This document shows positions 48,127 through 59,983 of a DNA stretch of 64,000 nt, piece by piece (position 1 is the first letter of the stretch; each line of letters opens with the position of its first letter). The notes beneath the pieces were generated by a model. It did not search any database. It saw nothing but the letters and a program-made list of their open reading frames with translations, and was not told the origin of the DNA. Both the position numbers and the translations under genes were made by a program. Source of the stretch: Oscheius tipulae (lineage: Eukaryota; Nematoda; Chromadorea; Rhabditida; Rhabditidae). Location of the stretch: positions 1,178,001 through 1,242,000 of the forward strand of contig JASJZH010000002.1 in NCBI GenBank assembly GCA_037178975.1. The letters run 5' to 3'.

Positions 48127-49826
48127 ATGTTTTCCAGTCTTTCTCCAATGGGCGTGGCCAGTAGCCGCCACCCGTCGTTCATAACTTCAATCACGGTTCA
48201 ACAAGACATGGGCGCTACTGATATCCTCCCCTACCCGAGGAGACGAAGCTCTATCCAGGTAATACTCACAGTCACTGTCACACTTCTGTCTCTACTGTCG
48301 CTGTCACTCTTCTTTTGGTGGTGCCTGGAAACTTGTAGCCTTTAGCTCGAGCCCCTGGAATGTCGTCTCACGCAGGAACAAGAGTCACACTCGCCTCCAG
48401 TCAAGTCCAGAACAGGTTCTACTGGAACCTCAGAGGAGGTTCTGCTTCCAGGAGCAGTCATGTCATCTTCACATCCTTCTTTGGCACCTGTCAGGACACC
48501 GGGACACAGGAAACTGACTGGGACGACTTCAGATGATGTGAGTTTGGATAGACTGTTTCTGTCTTCCTATATTTCTGCCCCCTATACAGCATGTCCATTG
48601 CGTCACCAATGTTTGCACTATGATTGTTTAGAATTATACTATAATTATCAATATTCTCGTTACCCTCTATTATTGGAGACCCTCTCTGACCATCTTCCTT
48701 CCCCGTCATTATATCAGGGTAGAAAAAGTGGATTAATGGTCGTTCAGGTGCACTTGCCTGCGAGGAACCGAACTATACGATTAGGAGAAAAACGACTGAA
48801 TTATTCCCAGGCACTCTTTCTGTTTCTTGCAAGGGTGCTCAGAGGGCGTTGTGGGAATGAGACTATACGAAATCGGATGTAGAGTCACTGTCACAATCAC
48901 TGTCGCTGTCCTTCCTTATCCCACTTGTCTTCTTTTCCTTCCAACCCCATTTCCATACATCCAGACCAAAACAAGCACAATTACAACCAGAGACACTTAA
49001 TCTATTTGTTGTTTGTAGTCCAAGAGCGGAATTGCTTTTCCCCTTTTCCCCCGTGAGGGCGACATTAGAGGGAAGTCTGATCACCACGTCAAAAGTCTGA
49101 ACTTGAGATCTCGGGGAGAGAGAGCACGTGTACTAACTCATTTTTGTTGTGAGACCCGGGGTCTGGGAGACGAGAAAGCTCTCGACCCGAACATAAACAA
49201 GTCTAATCGCTTACACATAATAAGACTAGACTTATTGTGTATCCAGGTGTTTTGTAGTCTGTGCACAACATTTTCTGCTCCACATATCCCCTCAATTACC
49301 TCCCGTGGCTATTTCACAACTCAATCAGGCGATGTTTTTATCATCAACAGGATTACAAATCCAGAGGGTTCATAGGCAGAGTGACTTTTGAGCTTGGGAA
49401 TGTTAACAGGGAGAGACAGAGACTCTTCCCTCACTTCTCCCACTTCCTTGACAACACAAATCAGGTCCAGCTTCCCAGGACTGTTGCTATTTCTTATATG
49501 CTAGCTGAGCTGGTCACCCGATGTCCGTCCCCGTAAATATTATTCGCGTGCTGTTTTCGGCATACCTTTCCCCCAGTCTTTCGAAATCTTCCAGTTCAGA
49601 GCCTATTCAACGTCACGTCCTTATTTACAGTTTTCAGACACGGTGCAACTCGTGTGAGAATCCTCGTCGGGGCAGATCGCAGAGCCTGCATCAGGGACGA
49701 GTACAGAGACCTGGAGAGAGTCGTCGCCGACTGGCTTCCAATGATCTGGACGACGATGCCGAGACCACCGCAGAATTCATCGAGAAGCTCCGAAAGGAAC
49801 TGATCAGTCAACTGCATCATGTATAA
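48127..49826 (+). CDS. uncharacterised basic, disordered protein, 170 aa
   Basis: Three exons (48127-48258, 48346-48537, 49638-49826) join in phase 0 to 170 aa. I recognise no family. The N-terminus has a PRRRSS cluster that could be phosphorylated by basophilic kinases. The middle is Ser/Pro/Thr-rich and probably disordered. The last exon has one CNSC pair, an Arg-rich stretch and then an acidic-to-amphipathic C-terminus (DDDAETTAEF, then KLRKELISQL) that could form a short helix. There is no signal peptide or membrane segment. Intron 2 is 1.1 kb. Two AATAAA signals follow the stop, and the next gene converges from the other side 127 bp away. Confidence 0.6.
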
Positions 49827-49909
49827 TGTTCTCTTATGGGAGAAACTATGATCTGTGATAGTCGAACACTTAGTCAAACCCCGTGTGAATAATCTTTCTT
49901 TCTTTCGAC

Positions 49910-49925
49910 AATAAAGATCAATAAA
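49910..49925 (+). terminator. two adjacent AATAAA poly(A) signals
   Basis: AATAAA at 49910-49915 and 49920-49925, 84-94 bp past the stop of the 170-aa gene and just before the stop of the convergent cysteine-rich gene at 49954. Confidence 0.65.
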
Positions 49926-49953
49926 AAAGCGAAGAAAGTCATAGAAACATTTA

Positions 49954-51824
49954 TTAGATTCTCTTCCTCAGTTCCTGATAACAGGTGTCCATGTCCGCCT
50001 TCAGAGCAGTGACAGTCAGAAGATACTCATCGGCAAGGACACCGTAAAGAGCGTTACGTTCACAACTACAAATTTTGTCTCATGAGGTTGTACGGAAGGC
50101 AACTCACACATCTGCCTGGACACAGCAGTTCCTAAGCTTGAGGCATTCCCTGTTCTGAGCTAGGACGTCAGAGAGACAGTCCTCAGTGGGTTGCTCGGAT
50201 GGAAGAACTAGACGGAGTTCTTCTGGTTCGCAGGGGAGTTGCTAAAAGTTAGTCTTACGGAACAGAAAAACGGTCAAAGCTTTGGTAAGCTTCGAAATCC
50301 GATGGCATCTTCAAGTGACTCCTTTTTTAGCTGTTTTTGGACCGAATACTTGTAATTTTTGCTCAGACATGTCCTGCATACTTGTAAAGCAAATCAAATT
50401 ATACTACTTTTCAGAGTATCGCTAAGCTGGAAAACGTCTTTTTCGATCCGGAAACTGCACTGAAAGGGTCGCGCCACCACTTTTGCCGACAAAAACAGCT
50501 CCATTGACGTAAGCCTCACTGGAATAACCGTGTTCGCTTACGGCCACACCACGTTGAAAGTACGCCATCCCGTCCGATCTGGCAAGTCAAGCAACGTTGG
50601 GCCCGGTTAGTACTTGGATCGGAGACGGCTTGGGAATCCCGGGTGTCGTAAGCTTTTTGCTTTTTCCAGATTGTTGTCGAGACTTTTAGGGTTTCTTTCA
50701 ATTGAATTTTTTCTTTTAGAACTGTCCAGTAAACCAACCTTTTCTCTGAATTCCCTCGTTACATTGGCTACAGGAACGCAATGTTCCAGGTAGTCTTGTG
50801 CCTGCTTTCTTCTCTTCATGACGTCGTCGTATTGCTTGGAAAACCTTAACTGGGCATTTTTTGTAAAGACAGTAATTACTTTAGCTTGCATTCAAAGTCG
50901 TTGACATCAATGGGTTGAGGAAGCTCGTTGTAGAGGAGACTCCAGGACTGAAAGAATATAATGTGAGACAGAGACACTTACGTAAGCATCCCCTCCTTTT
51001 GGCAGATTCAATGCTATGGAGCATCTTGACCGAAGCAGAAGAAGGTCCTTCTGACAGCGAAGATACTTAGGGCAGAGCTCTTCCTTCTCAAACTTCATGG
51101 CCTCCTCAACGGTCCTTCCGGAATCTGAATCGGGTCTTTACTCTCTGTCTCTCTATCTGTATGTCTCTCTGTTTCACGTACTCTGTAGGCACCCCGCCAT
51201 CTTGATATCCAATTCTTCTTTGAGAGCTGTCACTTTTCTTCCAGCTTCACTGTACTCCGTAGCTTGTTCACAACGAGGAGCAGGGTCACAACATTGACGA
51301 AGGGCCTGACATCTGTTCTTCATCCTCATAATAGAGAGGGAACAGGTTCGGTTCTCTTTGGCTTCATCGAAGGAACGGAGGAAGGGTGAGCAGAATCGCG
51401 CCTAAGCGTGAACAGTCATTGTTACTGTCAGTGTCACTTACCTTCTCTTTAGTGAACCTGTACTTAACATGTGACTTGACAGAATGTCTGACACAGTCCA
51501 CCGTAGCATCTCTGTTCCCAGCTGTCAGCTCCTCCAACTGACGGAAATCGTTTGAAAAGTTGATACGGCAGTGTTCAGTGTATTTCTAGAACATTCTTCA
51601 GTAAGATACAGTGATTAGCTTACAGTCTCCTTGCTGTTTTCCATCTCACATAACTGGCTCATCTCTTCCAAGTCCTCGTTGCATTTCAAGTACTCGGAAC
51701 AGACCTCTTTTAGTTGCAGCTTCTTATTCTAAAACTCATAGTCAATGAAAGAAAAGGATCGAACCTTGGAAGTAACGGAAACAGTCAGAAGAATCAACAG
51801 TGAAAGTATTCTCTGAAATCGCAT
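49954..51824 (-). CDS. secreted cysteine-rich protein, 363 aa
   Basis: Nine minus-strand exons (51824-51765, 51728-51624, 51585-51442, 51401-51182, 51124-50982, 50947-50880, 50844-50739, 50241-50108, 50065-49954) join with consistent phases to 363 aa. Residues 1-18 are a signal peptide with a Leu-rich core. The rest is soluble, charged and has more than 20 cysteines at irregular 6-25 residue spacing, including a CCDPAPRC cluster and NCC; two glycosylation sites (NFS, NRT) are visible. The repeated pattern of helix-like segments with spaced Cys pairs resembles nematode secreted Cys-rich families such as DUF19, but I cannot assign it firmly. Intron 6 is only 35 bp. Intron 7 (50242-50738) contains a 5S gene on the opposite strand. 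No acceptor lies directly before the ATG. Confidence 0.75.
50330..50455. repeat. foldback module upstream of the 5S copy at 50536
   Basis: A decayed palindrome centred near 50400 with the extension GCTAAGCTGGAAAACG matching the corresponding GCTAAGCTCGAAAATG at 45.6 kb. It lies about 80-100 bp before the 5S gene. Confidence 0.55.
50536..50654 (+). rRNA. 5S ribosomal RNA (intronic copy)
   Basis: 119 nt, full length. The GCTTACG start pairs with the CGTAAGC end, the internal control region is intact, and TTTTT follows immediately. It lies in intron 7 of the minus-strand cysteine-rich gene, antisense to it. It has the best-preserved ends of the three copies in this window. Confidence 0.92.
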
Positions 51825-51920
51825 GTTGCAATGAAGATAAGGGGGCGAATAGGTCCGACATGTTGATGATATCTGGATGACACACATATTTTAATGGTCA
51901 AATTGAGAAGAGGGGCAAAG

Positions 51921-52030
51921 AGACAGAGACATAGCCTAATTGAGGCCTATTTTGGTGGAACGGCTTCTAATCCCCTCTTCTGTTGACGGTAACTCAAGTG
52001 TATCCCTCTTCTTAGACAACTGTCATAGCT
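51921..52030 (-). repeat. 110-bp dispersed element, copy 2
   Basis: Reverse-complement partner of 46371-46480; the two copies face each other across 5.4 kb holding two genes and a 5S copy. Confidence 0.75.
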
Positions 52031-53952
52031 AGAAATATAAAAACAGACAGGCAAAGGAACAGAGAGACAGAGATAGTTTTCCAGTTTTCTTTAAGACCCC
52101 TTGGAAACTTCCTTCTTCCTCTCACGTGGTTGGTAGAGAGTTTGTGTGTTTATTCAGGATTGTTTGAGCAATCGTTTTGGTGCCCGCCCGGCCGCCGGCC
52201 ACATAGCAATTTCCACCACGAATGGCATTCGATGCGAATAGGCATATATTGAACACTTTGACCCGGAGAGAAAGAGAGTATAATGGCATTACTCCTGGGA
52301 CTAGCTCACAAACATCTACATAATTGCATATTGTGGGTAGATGAGAGAGTCTGCTCCCCTAGATCCACTGCTCGGTCAGTTGTTGCAAAGCGAAAAAGAG
52401 AAACAGATGGGCGAGCAAAAAAGACAGGGCTTCACAGCACTGGCGGTGATTGATTTTATGTCTATTTTCAGATAATGTTTTGCCAAATCATTCTTTGTCC
52501 CTGTCCCATATAGAAATTATTGGAAAGAAGACAGCGAATTGGTGAAGAAAAGCAAAGGCGGGCTAGTTTCCAGGTAGAAAACTCTACTTGACATTTCCTG
52601 CTAAGTTAAAGCCGGAGATAATTGTTTCCAGAAGTAGTTCAACGTTGCTACCCTCTACTAGGACGTCGTCCCATGGCTTTTGTCTCTCCAGTAGCTTCCA
52701 CTCAAGTTGAAGATGTGTTTCTTCCTGTCTCTCTGTATCACTGTCTTTCCGTTCCTCTGTCTCTCTGACTCTCTGTCTTTCTGCCATACCGTATCGGTCA
52801 TCCTTTCATCTTCTATTCAAACGTCCCATGTTTCCTGAAATAAAAGAACAAAAAGGAGCCAGGTGTTCAGCAGTCCTTCCATTTGTTCTCCCATAAGAAC
52901 ATTCTCTTGTCGGAATCCCATTCCCACAGATAGAAGAAGAGTCTTATGTGCCTAGCGCCCCTAATGTCCCCTGCTCGTGCCCTCCACAGAGAGAGTCCCT
53001 TTGCTTCTCTCGACTCTCCTCAATCTTCCCTCATGCCCCACCGCCCTCTCGCCTCCATCGATGCTTTTTCAGCCGTTTTTCAGCCCGCGCATGCTCGCTA
53101 CTCGATGTTGCGAATTCTTTTCGGATGTGAATGAGGCCCTTCTCTCTTTTTGAACCTTTTGAACCTTGCGTAGAGATTCCTCGTTTCTGTGAGAAGAGTC
53201 TTTTGTTGACAGATCAAACTCAAACGGACGTCACTGTTCGAGAGAACTGGTACAGATCTCATTATGGGTTTAGACAGTGAAAAGAATTCTTGAAAACTGC
53301 CTAACAGATACTTTTTGCTATAAACTCTCCCCCTCCTCCTCCAATGAAAAGTTGAGGAAAAAATTGCAGACCTTTCTCCTAGAGGGTGCAACGACTTCCT
53401 GTTCGTTCTGACCTCTCCTTTCGAAACTTCCTTGTTACTTTCTGAATTAACCTGAAGCAAAAAGAGTCACACAGTCCCCGATGTTTATTATCAAAATGGA
53501 CGGGGTGGAGCGGGAGAGAGAGAGAACGAAATAGCCGCAATCACATCATTCCGTTCGCCACTGTTGTGCCGAGTTGATTCGCCCCGCTCTCTCTCTCTCT
53601 CTCTCTCTCTTTGCCTCTTTTTTACATTCAACTCTCGAGCTACGCAACATCTCGTCATGTGGCTTTTTTTTCTCCTGACCTGGCACCTGCTTTTTTCAAC
53701 CCCGATTTACGCCCCGATGGGAATGGTTCGCTCTGGCAGTAGAGGGACATGGATTGGAGTCAATTTTGCCCCACCCACGTTCGACAGAAAACAACGGAAA
53801 ACAACCGTTCCCGGGGCTCACTCATATCATACTTTTGTCATGTTCGCTCACCCATACGAGCTAGGGCTCTCACACTGTGCCTTGTAATGTGCCGTGTTGT
53901 TTCACCCGTACCAACTATAATTCCGCTCAAAGAAGTGATTTTTAAGCTTAGT

Positions 53953-54004
53953 GATGTTTTGAAAAGTTGTAGCCAAGATCAAATGCAACAACTTTGCAGA
54001 GCAT
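53953..54004. repeat. foldback repeat copy
   Basis: Palindrome with the core AAAGTTGTAGCCAAGATC facing GCAACAACTTTGCAGAGCAT. Together with the copy 200 bp downstream it forms a direct pair. Confidence 0.7.
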
Positions 54005-54156
54005 GCTTCAACTGAAACCCGTGTCCCTGCACCCGTACCGTGTCCATAAAAGAGGGCTCTTATTGTCAGAGAAGTTATGCAATTTTGAAAAGCGCGCCGA
54101 AACTCGCAATATCAGTGCAACTTTTAGAGTTTATAACATTATACTTCGACCTTGCG

Positions 54157-54209
54157 ATATTCCACAAAGTTGTAGATAAGATCCAGTGCAACAAACTTTT
54201 CAGAGCATG
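54157..54209. repeat. foldback repeat copy
   Basis: CACAAAGTTGTAGATAAGATC facing CAACAAACTTTTCAGAGCAT, in the same orientation as 53953-54004. The 150 bp between the two could be part of a larger unit. Confidence 0.68.
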
Positions 54210-57200
54210 TGAAATACGGAAAAAAAGGTATAGGTCCTAAAGGTGAGCGTGAAGTGACAAGCTCGGACATTGTTTCGGTTAGGCACGATAGTTGGATGTC
54301 TAAAATTGTAACAATCCAAAATTTTTGTGCCTACTTTTATGATTTTAAGTGTAATATCCTCCTACAGTAGGACCCAGGAAATTGAACACAATTGCGTAAT
54401 AATCCCTCTGGAACTGGAATCAAGTTGGCTGTGTACTCAACCTTTACCAAAGAAGGATCAGTTTGACTCATACTTCTCCACGAGTCTGGGTCATTCTCTA
54501 AAAATTGGATAGAGATCATTGGCTCAATTAGGAACAAAGACTCCCTCTTTCCCTCCCCAACCCTTACTTTCTCCCTCAACCTGAGTAAATACACCTTCTT
54601 CCCAGAGAGAAAGACAAACGAATGACTCAATCCGAGAACAAACTTTTTTCACTCAAGATTCAAGAATTTCTCTGACCCTCGCTGTCCATCTATTCGCTCT
54701 TTTCACTGTCATCATTACCACCTGATCGAATCAATCTCCCTCTTCTCTCTCTTGCTTTTTCCCTCTCATGCCGGGGCGCAACTTGTTTCGGGGGCCGGCA
54801 GTGAGCGTGAGACGCAGAGGGGTCGTGGGAATGGCCACGGGGTTAGAGTCCAGGCTGCAAAGGCTTCTCTCTCGCATGTTGCCAGCCGTGGAGAAGGGGA
54901 AATGAGTGCATCCGTCCTCATCAAACCATATAAACTCTCAATTTTCCTCTCTATCTCCCTAGCTCTCTGTCTTTCTGTCTTTCTGTCTCTCTGTTTCTCT
55001 GTCTCTTTGGATCAGGTCTCCTGACCCGTTCCGTCTTTCAAAAGGCTCCTTCCAATTCATTCCTGGCCCTTTGTCCCATTTTCGTCTTTTCTAAAGACTT
55101 TTTTTTCTTCTTTCAGATTCAATACATTCTGGTTCCAATTCCCAGCTCAAACTGTCCAGTAAAACGCGTCTTTCTCTCGACCCATCAAAAACTTCCTCCC
55201 CTCTTTTGACACGCTCAAAATACAGACTCAAGGTCGGAAGGAGCCAACTATTAGCTGACCTTGAGTCAATGTTTAGAAAAGGGATTTTTCCAGGGTATCT
55301 TTTTAAAATCGTCCTGTATCCAGCCTAATGTCTTTTCATGAGAGTTAAAGGACTACGATAACTTGTTAAATACCTTTTTTTTTTGTTTTCAATGCGTCGT
55401 AACCTACCGCCCATTAGTTCTTGTTACTCGTGATTTTCTCTTGTTACCGATCACTAGCAGACTGTTTGGTTCTTGGCATTTTTTCATGGACTGTCTGTCC
55501 ATTCTCTTCAATTACCCCTTCTTGAAGCTTTTACTCTGCCATTCTAGTAGTATTCTGTGCCGCAATTTCCTCAAGTGTCACGGGGTCGTTCATTGGAGTG
55601 CGCGAAAGAGAAATTGACTGATTTACAGAGGGGGACCACATGTGGTTCTCTCGCTCGCAACGCCATGCCTTTCGCCACTAGAACCATGAAGGAAGTAGAG
55701 AGTGATGGCTCTTTATACTCTTTTTACGATTCGATTAAATCTGTCTCTCTGATTCTCTACCTCCCTGTCTCTGCCCCCTCCCCCCTTTCCGGATGGACCA
55801 TCCTTCATATTCTTATTCTCACGCTCGTCATTAACTATTCATTCGCTTCATAAATACGTTGCGCGTACCTCTTTCTCCATCTCTCGTCTTCTCTTTTTGA
55901 TTGAATATCTTCATCCGTCGTCTTCTGCAAAAACCTCCCTATTTTTGTCCGGAGGCATCAGCTGAAAAACTTCCTAATCCGAATAGGATTATGCGCTATA
56001 TCTACTAGATTGCTGATTGGCTTTGCTTGATGCAACTAACGGGGGGTTTGATGTAATCAGTTATATTAAGTATTGAGATTGAACAGGTGGAGTTGTATGA
56101 GTCAGAGCAAAAGACGGGAAAACACGCACGTTTCTAATAGACGAGGATATACAGAGCTGTGACTTTCGTACTCTGTGAAATCAGAACCTGAGCTTGATCC
56201 CCTGGAAAGCTGGGATTTCTATACAGATTTAGCGGAAAAGAACCAAAACACTAATCAGAAGCTTTCTAGGCACATCTCTTGACATATCCTGGTTTTTGGT
56301 TTCGAAACTTGAAGTCAATTTTGCGAAACGGCACCTCCATATATTCCTTCTGTTTCTCATGGGTATACTTGTAACCACAACGTTACTCTTTCGTCTCTCT
56401 AACAGATACCAAACTTGATGCTGATAGTGACAGTCCTGAAAGGGTAGAAGACTTTGGGTTAAATTCTGTAAGACCTCGAGTCTCTCTGTCTTTTCATGGC
56501 AGAGCGTACTGTAAGACTTTCTTTTAGGTGCCACTAACAGTTCTGTCTATTCAAAAGAGCTCTAGAGTCTAGACTGACTGACTCACTGTCTCCGTTTCTG
56601 CCACAGTCTCTCCTTTCCCCTCCGTTTCCAGACTGACTCAGTCGCTATCTAACAAATCCATGTCTCATCCCCACCTGGCTCTAGAGACAGTTCTGTCGCC
56701 AGATCCTAGTCCCATCCATTCCATTCCCTTCTCCTCCTTTTGACCATAGAATTTCCTTCACCAAAATTTTTAAGAGGTAGAGAGTGAAAAAAGTTTTGAA
56801 GGGAGAGAGAAGGCACGGGGGAACAGGTTCGGCATCGGTGTCCCCCCGCCGTTCGCAACCCCCCTAACATCGACTCAAACTGTCCACGCACAGGTCCGTA
56901 CCTAAACCAGTGCATAGTTAGGCGGCAGCTAGGCATCTCCCATATTGTCTCGGCAACTTTTCTCCTCTGGGGAATCACTAGACGTCTTCCTTGTCAACAG
57001 TTATGTCAACACACTCTCCACGTGGATTTACATTGTTTGACGAGTGGTCGGTTTTTTCGCGGGGGCCTGTTACAGGGTCGCGGGGAACAATCCGCATGTC
57101 CAATTACAGGTATGCGGAGGGTGCCTTCTTTCTCATTTTTCCTCGTAAACATTTTATTAATAGGGGGTCTTGTTTTGCTCCGGCAGGTGTCCTATATTGT

Positions 57201-57526
57201 GAGAAAATCAGGAAATGGACTGGAATCAATCTGACTCTGATTTTAAAACATGGTCATTGAGACATTTATTGACGGAATGCACTTTTTGATGTCTGGCTGG
57301 AAGTGCCTTTTTGATCGGGGTTAAACCAGATGCACCCAGTGCTCAGACAACACTAGGGGGAGACAGAGACAGTTACTGTAAGAATTCCTTTGAGTCTCTT
57401 CCCTTCCGTTTCCCACATTTGCAACCCTCGGAACACTCATCATTTTCGAAAACACACGTGATCAGGCGTTCCTTCTCTGCTGCTTATTCTGCCTGCGGCA
57501 ACACAACAAACAACTGAGAGCAGGCG

Positions 57527-57561
57527 AGAGCCGTGCCGGGCTCGGCGGCTGGCACGGCTCT
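57527..57561. other. GC-rich 11-bp perfect hairpin
   Basis: AGAGCCGTGCC (57527-57537) pairs exactly with GGCACGGCTCT (57551-57561) around a 13-nt loop. It sits in a moderately AT-rich, non-coding setting. Confidence 0.7.
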
Positions 57562-59710
57562 GTGCGAATTATAAAGAGAGAGAAGAGAGAAACACACTCA
57601 CGCGGAGGCTCCTATTATGAGAGCTGAAGCCCGGAAATTCCTTCACGTAATGAAAGTGTGTTAGTTCCAGATTGAGAAGCTCGCTCTCAAGAGTGAGAGT
57701 GAGAGTATTCTAATCTCTGCACTCTCGTCAATTAGTCTCTCCCGCGGCGAGAACATGTTGCACTTTCACGCCGGCTTGTCGCCGCCTAATACTCTTTGCA
57801 CTCTCTCCAGCTGACTCTTAATCATTCCTATCCGTTTCTGTTCCCGAATGCACAGGGGGAGTGTGGGAACACGAACAGAACCCTTGGGACAGCTGTCCAC
57901 TCTTTGTGGACGGAAAAAAGTGGATTTAGGCGGACAACAGGGGTCAATGAGCTTCTTTTTTTCCTGGTTGTTGATGACTCCTCCAAAGTGTCGTTTCTCT
58001 CTCTCTCTCGCTGTCTGTCTCCAAAAACTGTCATGTTGCAATGAGTGCGTCAGCTTTGAGGTGCCTAAGAAACTGAGCCTTTCCATTTTCTAATCCCATC
58101 TTCCGCTAAACTACTTTCCTATTCAGAACGTAGGTGTACATTAACGGACCGCTAGATCTCAAACACGACTCTCGACTCTTGACTTTCGGACTCGTGAACA
58201 GGATTTCTTTTGTGAAGAGGGCTTCTATATCTGTTCAGCAATGAATCCCGTTTTTCTCTAAAAAGCCTTATATTAAAAGTCGAGAGCCATGACGATTTGG
58301 TTCATAACACAAAACTCACATCTTATGAATAAGTTACTAATTAACCGCCTGGTCTGGATATATTTGTACCTATGTCTCTGTCAATGATATGCCTCGGCCC
58401 TGTTCAAAACATCCCAAATCTTCCTTGTTGTTCGGAAAAACAGTTCCTGGCACCCGATAAATTGCAAAAAGCTGCCAGCTAATCCTCCTGTTTTACATCG
58501 GCAGTGCTTTGGAAATCGAGGGGTGCTTCCCGAGAGAGTGCCCGAAAAAATGCCCCCGACACAGATGTAAACTATTCCCTCCTCTTTCTCAGAGACCAGC
58601 AGGCTCTTTTTCTTATAATCTGTTTCAATTTTGATTTGGAAAATATTTTTACTTGACCTGATACTCAGCCTACACAGATTATTTTAATCCGGGTGGATCA
58701 AAATCTGTCGTGAACACTGTTTTTTTTTTTTGCCTAACCAAAAATTGATAAAAAGAAATTTTCTTAGCCGTTATTACTTTTCTACCCTATCTCTTTCCCT
58801 CACCCGGGTGTTCCGAGAGGTGGCCAGGCCATTCATTCATTCATTCCTCGCCCCCCCCTTTCCGCGCCAAGTTGCAAATACTCAGCCCATTTTTCAGCCT
58901 AAACAAATGTTTTCTCACATGTGTGCCTATGCTTGAGTTCTCTACTTAGTTTCAAGGCTATTTTCCTCTCAAGACCCTCTAGGGACCTGAGAATAGTGGT
59001 CAGTGCGAGAATTCCCATCCCAATCGTATTATCTCACCCGCTCTCTTTCCACAACCCATCTCCTCTTTTTCTTCTGTTCCCCAAATTGATGGTGAGAGAG
59101 AAAATTGATTTAAAGTTTCGATGCCTCGTTTTTATCCAGTTTAATCCGTAGAGATTCCCCCCAAAAAAGTCTATAGTTTAGGCTGATCGCTCTTTGAGTG
59201 GCTAAATATGACATAGACTGTGCTGCGGTATTAAAAAAGAGGGTGGACTTTGCAGAATTTTTTTTTGCTAGGTAATTATAATCGGATTTGGGTGTCTGTT
59301 AATGTGTAGGAATAAAAAAACATTTTAAACCAGACCAGGTATCTTATCTTACGATGTTTTGACATAAAATTTTCGCAATTCCAGGACAAAATTGTTAGAC
59401 TTTCAATTTTTCATTTTAACCGCGCTTTAGATAATAGAGATTTAATGGATCACGTAACGTCTGCGAACTTATAAGATTTAACAGCATTAAAAATACCAAC
59501 TTTCGTGAAAAACCTCTACAAGCGTCAAAGTAAGACTGTTCTCCCACGAGACTTTTCCGTGTTTTGACTCGGAAGGCAGTCAAATTAAAGCGTGCGTTTT
59601 CTCTATAGATAAAAGTCACATTTTGTCGAAACGTCATTTTCTATTTTTTCCTTACACTGGCTTCTCGAAAAACTTTACACTGGATCCGAATTTCGAAAGA
59701 TCTTAATTTC

Positions 59711-59983
59711 TTAGATTAACTCTGTTGTACGTCTTTCAGTCTTATGATCCCAATTCTGACTAACTCGTTCATTTTGGGCCATCCTTGCGTAATATTTGTC
59801 CTTTACTAGCTTCCCCCTGCAAATAGCAAGCCAAATGTGTTCCTCTTCCTGGTAATTACCGGACATGTTCTCTTTACTCCCTTTTTTTCTAGAGGCTATT
59901 ACCCTTTGACAGCAGTACTCTTGGTTAAAAAGTGTCTCTTCCTCACTATCTCCAAGCCGTTTCACGAACAGGTGATAAGCCAT
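59711..59983 (-). CDS. candidate small ORF, 90 aa
   Basis: An ATG at 59983 (minus) opens 90 codons to a TAA. The product is strongly charged (Lys, Glu, Arg) with a CCQR pair and no low-complexity tract, unlike chance frames nearby. A GT at the middle and an AG before GGKLVK could also make it two exons. No homologue is recognised. It lies divergent to the nuclear receptor with a 266-bp gap. Confidence 0.32.
   Translation of the reverse strand: MAYHLFVKRLGDSEEETLFNQEYCCQRVIASRKKGSKENMSGNYQEEEHIWLAICRGKLVKDKYYARMAQNERVSQNWDHKTERRTTELI

Larger units (their letters stand above)
51825..59710. other. 7.9-kb gene-poor region
   Basis: No confident gene. Minus-strand open segments at 52584-52780 and 53098-53460 have mixed, charged composition and acceptor-like starts and might be exons of one unrecognised minus-strand gene; 56229-56534 (-) is weaker. 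Repeats present: the inverted 110-bp copy (51921-52030), a (TC)n run (53589-53612), two foldback copies (53953 and 54157) and a GC-rich hairpin (57527-57561). It may include regulatory sequence for the nuclear receptor. Confidence 0.4.

Noticed and set aside
44000..51000. search for an SL1 RNA gene linked to the 5S copies
   Set aside because: No match to the conserved SL1 leader or a clear SL-like unit was found on either strand.
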